This document shows, in pieces, positions 1 through 5,398 of a stretch of DNA of 5,398 nucleotides. A program made the translations under genes and the position numbers. Numbering within the stretch: the first letter of the stretch is position 1; every line of letters starts with the position of its first letter. This DNA is from an uncultured Acetobacter sp. (GTDB lineage Bacteria; Pseudomonadota; Alphaproteobacteria; Acetobacterales; Acetobacteraceae), in NCBI RefSeq assembly GCF_937875265.1, contig NZ_CALLXM010000108.1:1-5398 (forward strand), in the 5' to 3' direction. The notes beneath the pieces were generated by a model. It did no database searches. It was not told where the DNA came from and was given only the letters and a program-made list of their open reading frames with translations.

Positions 1-1683
1 CCGCAAAACGACTGGCAGACGGCTGATATGGCCCGGCGCGCCAAAGGCTGGCTGGCCAGCGCCGTCACGCTGGGCGGCATGGCGGCAGTGCTGTTTGTGC
101 TGCACCTCACCTTTCTGGCCGGGCTGATTGATGATCTGACATTCCACAACGCCTCTTTTGCCGCAGAACACCATACGCTCGCCCTCACCCTCGCCTGTCT
201 GGAGGGCAGTCTGGCTCTGCAATGGCTTGCCGACCGGGCTGGCACGGAAGCCGGGCTGCGCATTGCTGCTCATGTGCGGCGCGATGCCCTGCGTCATCTG
301 TTCCGTGCCGGGCCAGTCGGATGCACAGCCCTGCCCGCCGGGCGCATTCTGACAACCCTGACGGAAGGGATTGATGCGCTGGAACCCTATTTTGCGCAGT
401 ACATTCCCCGTGCCGCCATGATGGTGGTGGTGCCGCTGCTCATTCTGGCCGTTGTGTTCCATCTGGATAGCTGGAGTTTTGTTATTCTGGCCTGCACCGG
501 CCCGCTTATTCCGGTTTTCATGGCGCTGGTGGGCTACAGCGCACAAAGCATTATGGACCGGCAATGGGTGCAGCTTGTTGTGCTCGGCTCCAGCTTTCTG
601 GACGCCCTGCGCGGGTTGAGCACTCTACGCCAGCTGGGCCAGACGCAAGCCAGCATCACGCGTATGGCCGAGGCAACGGATGCGCACCGGGCCACCACGC
701 TCTCTGTCATGAAAGTTGCTTTCCTGACATCCGCTGTTCTGGAATTTTTCTCCAGCCTGTCCATTGCTCTGGTTGCTGTCGTTTTTGGCGCGCGCCTGCT
801 GTCCGGCACGGTCGATTTCCGGTCTGCCATTCTGGTTCTGTTGCTCGCACCGGAATACTTCATGCCCCTGCGGGCGTTTTCCGCAAGCTACCATGCTCGT
901 CAAAATGCAACCGCCGCCGCCGCCCGGCTTGCCGAGATATTTGCACTACCGAAAATGGCTCGCCCCGAGAGCACACTCTTATTACCGCACGCACCGTCCC
1001 GCCCCGTGGCCCGGATAATCTGTTCCGATCTGACTGCCGGCTATCCGGGAAAATCCCCCACCCTTCAGGGCTTATCCTGCACCCTGTCACGCGGCACCCT
1101 GACGGTCATAACCGGGGAAAGTGGTGCCGGAAAAACGAATCTCCTGCGCCTGTTTCTGGGGTTCTTACAACCCATATCAGGGCAAATCACCGCATGGGAT
1201 GCAGAGGGAGCTCCTTTTGAAGACTGGCTCACCCGCACAGCGTGGGTGCCCCAGCGCCCCGTAATGATCATGGGCAGCATTGCTGACACCCTGCGGATGG
1301 CCAACCCGGACGCCACACAAGCCGATCTACGCGCTGCGGCACAGCAGGCCGATGCTCTGGATTTTATTGAGGTCCTTCCACTAGGTTTTGAAACCTCCAT
1401 CGGGGAGCGAGGCGCATGCCTTTCTGGGGGGCAGATAAAACGTCTGGCTCTGGCACGTGCCTTGCTGCGCAACCCGGATATTTTATGTCTGGATGAACCC
1501 ACATCTGATCTGGACCCCGCAAGCGCACTGCATGTGGCACAGGCCATTCAGCGCTGTGCTGCTGGCCGGATTGTCATTGTTGCCACCCATCATGCCGCAA
1601 TGATCGCGCAGGCACACCAGTGCCTGCATATTAGCAACGGATATGGAGAAGTTTCCTCCACATTCCTGAGGGCTTGCGCGTGA
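1..1683 (+). CDS. cydD: CydD, ABC half-transporter for cytochrome bd assembly (5' end probably outside window)
   Basis: CydD pairs with CydC in the inner membrane as a heterodimeric type IV ABC transporter needed to assemble cytochrome bd; it was described as a glutathione/cysteine exporter and more recently linked to haem. The first ATG is at 28, but the frame is open back to base 1 with no clear Shine-Dalgarno before that ATG, so the true start is probably upstream (E. coli CydD is about 588 aa; 551 are seen from ATG 28). Counting from that ATG, hydrophobic segments lie near residues 12-34, 50-67, 127-147, 150-170, 230-256 and 265-280, matching six helices. The nucleotide-binding domain is complete: Walker A GESGAGKT (363-370), Q-loop Gln409, signature LSGGQ (465-469), Walker B ILCLDE (485-490) with catalytic Glu490, D-loop SDLD and switch His521. 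The family-typical stretches PLIPVFMALVG and LEFFSSLSIALVAV are present, as is a YHA motif (His289). The stop overlaps the cydC start, so the two are translationally coupled. Confidence 0.95.
   Translation, partial: PQNDWQTADMARRAKGWLASAVTLGGMAAVLFVLHLTFLAGLIDDLTFHNASFAAEHHTLALTLACLEGSLALQWLADRAGTEAGLRIAAHVRRDALRHLFRAGPVGCTALPAGRILTTLTEGIDALEPYFAQYIPRAAMMVVVPLLILAVVFHLDSWSFVILACTGPLIPVFMALVGYSAQSIMDRQWVQLVVLGSSFLDALRGLSTLRQLGQTQASITRMAEATDAHRATTLSVMKVAFLTSAVLEFFSSLSIALVAVVFGARLLSGTVDFRSAILVLLLAPEYFMPLRAFSASYHARQNATAAAARLAEIFALPKMARPESTLLLPHAPSRPVARIICSDLTAGYPGKSPTLQGLSCTLSRGTLTVITGESGAGKTNLLRLFLGFLQPISGQITAWDAEGAPFEDWLTRTAWVPQRPVMIMGSIADTLRMANPDATQADLRAAAQQADALDFIEVLPLGFETSIGERGACLSGGQIKRLALARALLRNPDILCLDEPTSDLDPASALHVAQAIQRCAAGRIVIVATHHAAMIAQAHQCLHISNGYGEVSSTFLRACA
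1668..1672 (+). promoter_or_regulatory. Ribosome-binding site fixing the cydC start at GTG 1680
   Basis: GAGGG lies within the end of cydD, 7 bases before GTG 1680. Together with the GTGA stop/start overlap it supports the GTG over the TTG two codons upstream, and points to translation coupled to cydD. Confidence 0.6.
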
Positions 1684-1976
1684 ACCTCCTTACATTCTCA
1701 AGCCTTTTCACGCGTAGCCTGCGCTGGCCCGTTCTGCTTGGCCTGACGTTATCCTGCGTGGCCGCCCTTGCCAATTTCGGGCTCTTGTTCCTGTCCGGAT
1801 GGCTGCTAACAGCAGCCGCTTGTGCCGGAGCAGCCGGGCTTGCCGCACAGCAGGCGTTCAACATGCTGCTGCCAGCTACGGGCGTACGCTTCTTTGCCAC
1901 ATTGCGCATTGTCACGCGGTATCTTGAGCGGCTTGTCAGGCTTTTACCCGCGCCCGCATTTCAACCCAGCGCCTGA
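1680..1976 (+). CDS. CydC N-terminal remnant reading frame (helices 1-2)
   Basis: This frame would give a 98-residue membrane peptide: GTG start at 1680, two hydrophobic segments (about residues 16-37 and 40-60) and a frameshifted tail RLLPAPAFQPSA before the stop. GTG 1680 is preferred over the in-frame TTG 1674 because GTGA overlaps the cydD TGA stop and a GAGGG Shine-Dalgarno lies 7 bases upstream. It corresponds to roughly the first 86 residues of CydC. It lacks the Ser-His that follows RLV in E. coli CydC (His85, which I recall being reported as a haem ligand). It is probably translated, but unlikely to have transporter function. Confidence 0.45.
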   Translation: MNLLTFSSLFTRSLRWPVLLGLTLSCVAALANFGLLFLSGWLLTAAACAGAAGLAAQQAFNMLLPATGVRFFATLRIVTRYLERLVRLLPAPAFQPSA

Positions 1977-1993
1977 ATGCTGCGTGTCAGGCT
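1934..1993 (+). repeat. 9-bp direct repeat flanking/at the cydC deletion scar
   Basis: TGTCAGGCT occurs at 1934-1942 and again at 1985-1993, 51 bases apart and in the same phase. The left copy sits exactly where CydC similarity switches frames. Nine bases twice in 60 is more than expected by chance, but the copies flank retained sequence, so the repeat does not by itself explain the deletion. Confidence 0.5.
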
Positions 1994-2002
1994 GCCCCGT
2001 GT

Positions 2003-2716
2003 GTGGCCACACCCACAGCACCTGCACCAACTCCGGAAAACCCGCTGGACCTGAGTATACAGAATGTCTCGTTCCGTTACCCGGATACACAACAATGGGT
2101 TTTGCATAATGCTAGTTTCTCTATCCATCAGGGCGAACGCGTCGCACTTGTCGGGGCTTCCGGTATTGGTAAAAGCAGCCTGATCAGCATTCTGAGTCGG
2201 TTTTACCCGTATCAAGAAGGGGAAATCTCGTTTGGTGGGAAAGATCTTCGCCAGTTTTCAACGGAAGATCTTTCAAAAAGCATTAGTGTCGCAGCACAGA
2301 ATTTTCACCTGTTTAATGGCACCTTTCGCGACACACTCCAGCTGGCCGACCCGGACGCTGATGACGGCCAGATGTACGAGACCCTGCGCATTGTGCAGCT
2401 GGAAGAGTTTGTGCGGGTATCCCCCCACGGGCTGAATACAAGAATTGGGGATGAGGGCCTCGCCCTTTCCGGTGGTCAGGCCAGAAGGCTTGTTCTTGCA
2501 CAAGCGCTTTTGCGCAAAGCACCCTGGCTGGTTCTGGATGAACCCACGGAAGGCCTGGACCAGAAAATAGAATACACCCTGATGCAGGCACTGATTACTG
2601 CCAGACCGGATGCCACCATTCTGTGCATTACGCATCGGCGCACCCTGGTTCCGTTTATGGACCGAACACTCACGCTTGCAGGCGGCCAGATCTGCCCGGC
2701 GGAGGAGGTGCCATGA
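2003..2716 (+). CDS. CydC C-terminal remnant: isolated ABC nucleotide-binding domain
   Basis: This uninterrupted frame encodes up to 237 residues from GTG 2003, all matching the ATPase half of CydC. A linker ATPTAPAPTPENP leads into an ABC core with the A-loop region FRYPDTQ, Walker A GASGIGKS (51-58), a Q-loop in VAAQN, signature LSGGQ, Walker B WLVLDE, D-loop EGLD and switch His in ITHRR. All catalytic residues are intact and there are no stops. The in-frame region is open back to about base 1928, so GTG 2003 is only the first usual start codon; no Shine-Dalgarno precedes it. It would be a soluble ATPase domain without its own membrane part, so any expression is doubtful. The most likely reading is the 3' half of the broken cydC, not an independent gene. 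Confidence 0.4.
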   Translation: MATPTAPAPTPENPLDLSIQNVSFRYPDTQQWVLHNASFSIHQGERVALVGASGIGKSSLISILSRFYPYQEGEISFGGKDLRQFSTEDLSKSISVAAQNFHLFNGTFRDTLQLADPDADDGQMYETLRIVQLEEFVRVSPHGLNTRIGDEGLALSGGQARRLVLAQALLRKAPWLVLDEPTEGLDQKIEYTLMQALITARPDATILCITHRRTLVPFMDRTLTLAGGQICPAEEVP

Positions 2717-2757
2717 GACGATAACCCCCACCAGACCCGCTTAAGAGTTCCTATGAT

Positions 2758-2763
2758 AAAGGA
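2758..2763 (+). promoter_or_regulatory. Ribosome-binding site of cydA
   Basis: AAAGGA ends 8 bases before ATG 2772, a good spacing. The second in-frame ATG at 2778 would be 14 bases away, so the site favours 2772. The 55-base cydC-cydA spacer otherwise shows no good -35/-10 pair and no hairpin followed by a T-run, which is consistent with read-through from cydDC, although an unrecognised promoter cannot be excluded. Confidence 0.6.
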
Positions 2764-2771
2764 TTTTTAAA

Positions 2772-4388
2772 ATGGACATGATCAACCCGACTGTTGTTGA
2801 TCTTTCACGCTTTCAGTTCGCGCTGACAGCCCTCTACCACTTCATGTTTGTCCCCCTCACACTGGGTCTGACATTCATGCTGGCCGCCATGGAAACAGTC
2901 TATGTTGTCACTGGCCGTAAAATTTATAAAGACATGGCCATGTTCTGGGGCAAGCTGTTCGGCATAAATTTTGCCCTCGGCGTGGCAACCGGCATTACCA
3001 TGGAGTTTGAATTCGGCACCAACTGGTCCATGTATTCCCGCTTCTTTGGGGATATGTTTGGCACGCCCCTCGCCATTGAAGGCCTGATGGCCTTCTTTAT
3101 GGAATCCACTTTTGTTGGCCTTATGTTTTTTGGCTGGGACCGCCTGAGCAAACAGGCGCATCTGGCCATAACATATCTGGTAGCACTGGGGTCCAACCTC
3201 TCTGCCCTGTGGATTTTGATTGCCAACGCCGGCATGAACGTGCCGCACGGCGCACATTTTGACCCCGACACCATGCGCCTTCAGTTTGACAGTTTTGTAA
3301 AACTGATTTTCAGCCCAGATGCACAGGCCAAATTCGTACATACATCCGTTGCGGGCTATGTTTCTGCGGCTCTCCTTGTCATGGGGGTGAGCGCATTTTA
3401 CCTGCTTCGTGGTCAGCACAGGCAGTTTGCAGCCCGATCCTTCCGTATGGCCGCCCTGTTCGGCATTATTTCCACCGTTGCTGTTATCACGCTGGGCGAT
3501 GTTCTGGGCCGTGAAGACTATATGGAGCAGCCAACCAAGATCGCAGCTATTGAAGGACTGTGGCACACCAGTAAGCCGCCTTATGAACCATGGGTTCTGG
3601 CTGCCCTCCCTGATGATGCGAAACAGGAAAACCACTTTGAAATCAGTGTTCCGTTTGTTCTGACACCTCTGATCACGCATGACTTCAACACGCCCATTCC
3701 CGGCATGCATGAACTGGAAGATGCTGCGGCTCCGCGTATTAAATCCGGAATTGTGGCGGTTTCTGCCCTGCGACGGTATCAGGACACGCACCAGCAGGCT
3801 GATCTGGACCAGTTCAAGGCGCATGAAGCGGATCTGGGCTTTGGTTTTCTGGCCACGCGCCATACTCCTCATCAGGACGTAACGGCCATTCCGGCTGATA
3901 TGCTTCAGGATGTCATCACGCAGACAAAGCCTGATATTCTGCCAAATGTTTTTGTAACCTTCTGGTCTTTCCGTATCATGGTGTTTCTGGCGCTGTATTT
4001 CTTCGCGCTCTTTGCAATTTCTGCTTACCTCAGCCTGAAAAACCGCTTGGAACGCAACACGCTCCTGCTTAAAGCCTGCCTGTGGTCCATTCCACTACCC
4101 ATTCTGGCTACGGAATTCGGCTGGATTACCGCAGAGGCTGGCCGCCAGCCCTGGACCGTGTTCAACACCCTGCCAACTTTCCTGTCTGCTTCCACGCATG
4201 ACACATCCTACATGGTGTTTTCTCTGGCAGGCTTTGCACTGCTCTACAGCATCTTTATCGCGGCGGAACTGTATCTGATGTTCAAGTTCGCACGCCTTGG
4301 GCCAGACGCCCATGACGCCCCGCACGGTGCTGATGCGTACGCCGCCCACTGCGCTGTGGTCAGCCCGGCACAGGCTTCTGGCCATTGA
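2772..4388 (+). CDS. cydA: Cytochrome bd quinol oxidase subunit I (long Q-loop type)
   Basis: CydA is the catalytic, haem-bearing subunit of the bd-type oxidase: it oxidises quinol at the Q-loop on the outer face and reduces O2 to water at haem d, building proton motive force without pumping. The 538-residue protein aligns end to end with E. coli CydA (522 aa). By that alignment the key residues are present: His23 (haem b595 ligand, E. coli His19), His190 and Met403 (haem b558, His186/Met393), Arg401, Glu103 and Glu111 (Glu99/Glu107), Lys256 and Glu261 in the Q-loop (Lys252/Glu257), and Glu455 in GWITAEAGRQPW (Glu445). From Lys256 to Arg401 is 145 residues against 139 in E. coli, so this is the long Q-loop class, not the short-loop cyanide-insensitive (CIO) class. 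About nine hydrophobic helices are visible, and a polar, His/Ala-rich tail of about 26 residues follows FKFARLGPD. The gene lies 55 bases after cydC and 27 bases before cydB. No defect is seen. Confidence 0.98.
   Translation: MDMINPTVVDLSRFQFALTALYHFMFVPLTLGLTFMLAAMETVYVVTGRKIYKDMAMFWGKLFGINFALGVATGITMEFEFGTNWSMYSRFFGDMFGTPLAIEGLMAFFMESTFVGLMFFGWDRLSKQAHLAITYLVALGSNLSALWILIANAGMNVPHGAHFDPDTMRLQFDSFVKLIFSPDAQAKFVHTSVAGYVSAALLVMGVSAFYLLRGQHRQFAARSFRMAALFGIISTVAVITLGDVLGREDYMEQPTKIAAIEGLWHTSKPPYEPWVLAALPDDAKQENHFEISVPFVLTPLITHDFNTPIPGMHELEDAAAPRIKSGIVAVSALRRYQDTHQQADLDQFKAHEADLGFGFLATRHTPHQDVTAIPADMLQDVITQTKPDILPNVFVTFWSFRIMVFLALYFFALFAISAYLSLKNRLERNTLLLKACLWSIPLPILATEFGWITAEAGRQPWTVFNTLPTFLSASTHDTSYMVFSLAGFALLYSIFIAAELYLMFKFARLGPDAHDAPHGADAYAAHCAVVSPAQASGH
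2780..2802 (+). repeat. Perfect 7-bp inverted repeat at the start of cydA
   Basis: GATCAAC (2780-2786) and GTTGATC (2796-2802) are perfect inverted arms around a 9-base loop, beginning 8 bases into the cydA coding sequence. In mRNA this could form a small hairpin just inside the translation start. The half-sites point the opposite way to an FNR/ANR box (TTGAT-N4-ATCAA), so it is not called an FNR site. It may simply reflect the encoded residues. Confidence 0.45.
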
Positions 4389-4415
4389 TGATCCTGTTCA
4401 AAGAAAGATCCTGAC

Positions 4416-5398
4416 ATGGAACTTTATGCACTTCTCAAACTGACCTGGGCGGCGCTGCTGTGTGTGCTGCTGATCGGCCTCGGGCTGATGGTCGGCATGG
4501 ATATGGGCGTGGGCACCCTGCTGCGCTTTGTGGGCCGCAGTGATGGGGAACGGCGCACAGCCCTGAACATTATCGGCCCGCACTGGGATGGAAATCAGGT
4601 GTGGTTCATTCTGGGCAGCGGGGCGATCTTTGCAGCCTTTCCCACTTTATATGCCACGTCTTTTTCCGTTTTTTATGTGGTGATGATCCTGCTGCTGTTC
4701 AGCATGATTCTTCGCCCTGTCGCTTTTGAATATCGCTCCAAGGCGGATGTACCTTTATGGCGCGCCAGCTGGGACTGGGTGTTTCTGGTTTCCGGATTTC
4801 TGCCCATGTTCATTTATGGCGCAGCCTTCGGGAATATCCTTCACGGCGTTGGCTTCCACTTCGGCTGGAACGGGCAGCATTATCAGGGCAGCTCCTTTTT
4901 CTCTTATCTGCTCAACCTGTTTGCTATTTTGTGTGGCCTGATGTCCGTGGCGCTGAGCGTCTATCAGGGAGGCGTCATGCTGATGTTGCGTGCGGAAAAC
5001 CCAATTTATGAACGCACCCGACGCTACGCATTTTTCGGCGCTCTGACAGCCGCGGTGCTGTTCATTATTGGTGGTATTTATATATCAGGCATGAAAGGGT
5101 TTGTTTTTACCGCCCCGGTAGACCCCGCCATGCCAGCCGCCCCAATGCACGGCCAGCATGTACAAATGGTTGTCGGAGCATGGTTGCATAACTACGCAGC
5201 ACACCCGGTGCTCTGGCTGCTGCCCCTGCTCGGGCTGGCCGGCATGATTGGCGGAGCCCTCGCAACCCGTATGAACAAAGCCATTCTGGCATGGTGGAGC
5301 GGTCTTGGTTCATGGGCTGGCACCATTGGGACAGTTGCTGCGGCCATGTTCCCGTTTTTCATGCCGTCCACCACAGCGCCGGACCAGAGCCTGACCAT
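4416..5398 (+). CDS. cydB: Cytochrome bd quinol oxidase subunit II (3' end outside window)
   Basis: CydB is the second large membrane subunit of cytochrome bd; it forms a pseudosymmetric heterodimer with CydA, stabilises the haems and supplies a proton path. The frame is open from ATG 4416 to the window edge, giving 327 complete codons of a usual 378 or so. Matches to E. coli CydB include GMDMGVGTLLRF with Asp29, GPHWDGNQVW with Asp58 (a proposed proton-path residue), RPVAFEYRSK, WDWVF, FGNILHGVGF, GAWLHNYAAHPVLW and, close to the edge, MFPFFMPS followed by SLT. About eight hydrophobic helices are visible, and the remaining piece should hold the last helix and short tail. The start is supported by a purine-rich AAAGAAAGA (4400-4408) 7 bases upstream, a weak Shine-Dalgarno, and by the 27-base gap after cydA with no terminator between them, so the two are co-transcribed. 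Any small CydX-type subunit would lie beyond the window. Confidence 0.97.
   Translation, partial: MELYALLKLTWAALLCVLLIGLGLMVGMDMGVGTLLRFVGRSDGERRTALNIIGPHWDGNQVWFILGSGAIFAAFPTLYATSFSVFYVVMILLLFSMILRPVAFEYRSKADVPLWRASWDWVFLVSGFLPMFIYGAAFGNILHGVGFHFGWNGQHYQGSSFFSYLLNLFAILCGLMSVALSVYQGGVMLMLRAENPIYERTRRYAFFGALTAAVLFIIGGIYISGMKGFVFTAPVDPAMPAAPMHGQHVQMVVGAWLHNYAAHPVLWLLPLLGLAGMIGGALATRMNKAILAWWSGLGSWAGTIGTVAAAMFPFFMPSTTAPDQSLT

Larger units (their letters stand above)
1680..2716 (+). pseudogene. cydC: cydC, disrupted by an internal deletion plus frameshift
   Basis: CydC is the partner half-transporter of CydD; E. coli CydC is about 573 aa with six membrane helices followed by a nucleotide-binding domain. 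Here the first 86 codons from GTG 1680 align well with CydC, with the typical GLLFLSGWLLTAAA, NMLLPATGVR and TRYLERLV stretches. After LERLV (about base 1936) the frame loses similarity and stops at TGA 1974-1976. CydC similarity resumes in the +1-shifted frame (codons starting at 2003 and equivalents) as QAFTRARISTQRLN, which resembles the end of the transmembrane domain, followed by a Pro/Ala/Thr-rich linker and a full nucleotide-binding domain ending at TGA 2714-2716. About 230 residues (helices 3 to 6 and the intracellular loops, judged against E. coli CydC from memory) are missing, and the two halves are out of frame. No product can be a working half-transporter. An assembly error remains possible. 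Confidence 0.87.

Noticed and set aside
564..1220. Open frame of 218 codons on the plus strand overlapping cydD in another frame
   Set aside because: It is a shadow of the CydD coding sequence, with Cys/Arg/Pro-rich content and no family resemblance.
1978..2058. ATG 1978 restart immediately after the cydC frameshift stop (TGAATG)
   Set aside because: That frame is neither the N- nor the C-terminal CydC frame and ends after about 25 codons, so it does not rescue the ATPase domain.
2752..2757. TATGAT as a -10 promoter element for cydA
   Set aside because: No credible -35 box lies 16-18 bases upstream, and a start site there would leave a leader of under 10 bases before the ATG.
2780..2802. 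Possible FNR/ANR oxygen-response box
   Set aside because: The ATCAA and TTGAT half-sites point outward with a 10+ base gap, the reverse of TTGAT-N4-ATCAA, and they lie inside the coding sequence.
2805..3872. Open reading frame of 355 codons on the minus strand opposite cydA
   Set aside because: It lies wholly inside the clearly real cydA, has no recognisable domain, is rich in Cys/His/Gln typical of antisense translation, and shows no supporting context.
4389..4415. Direct repeat GATCCTG (4390-4396 and 4407-4413) between cydA and cydB as a possible regulatory element
   Set aside because: Only seven bases long, within a 27-base gap, with no hairpin or T-run; easily due to chance.

Overview
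The window is a four-gene, same-strand operon for cytochrome bd-type quinol oxidase, in the order cydD-cydC-cydA-cydB. Both ends are cut by the window: cydD appears to start upstream, and cydB runs off the right edge about 50 residues short of its usual length. The moderately GC-rich sequence, the protein style (Ala-rich, Proteobacteria-like CydDC and CydAB) and the cydDCAB order suggest an alphaproteobacterium. My best guess is an acetic acid bacterium (Acetobacteraceae, Acetobacter-like), but the family cannot be proved from the sequence alone.

Layout. Positions 1-1683 hold cydD, the first half-transporter of the heterodimeric ABC exporter CydDC, which is needed for cytochrome bd maturation. 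Positions 1680-2716 hold cydC, the second half-transporter, which overlaps cydD by 4 bases (GTGA). This cydC is broken. It reads well from the start to about residue 86, then jumps to the region just before the nucleotide-binding domain, in another reading frame. Roughly 230 residues of membrane domain are missing. Positions 2717-2771 are a short spacer with the cydA ribosome-binding site. Positions 2772-4388 hold an intact cydA (538 aa, long Q-loop type, all haem and quinol residues present). Positions 4416-5398 hold cydB, open to the window end. There is no stretch above 300 bases without a gene, and no tRNA, rRNA, CRISPR array or mobile element was seen.

How the parts work together. CydA and CydB form the membrane oxidase that takes electrons from quinol and reduces O2 to water. 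CydDC is the ABC transporter whose activity is required for haem insertion and assembly of that oxidase. The point worth following up is the contrast between an apparently intact oxidase and a cydC that cannot encode a normal transporter half. Either cytochrome bd is not matured in this strain, a second CydDC exists elsewhere, or the deletion is an assembly error. The window otherwise shows a well-known system, and I found no convincing evidence of a novel one.
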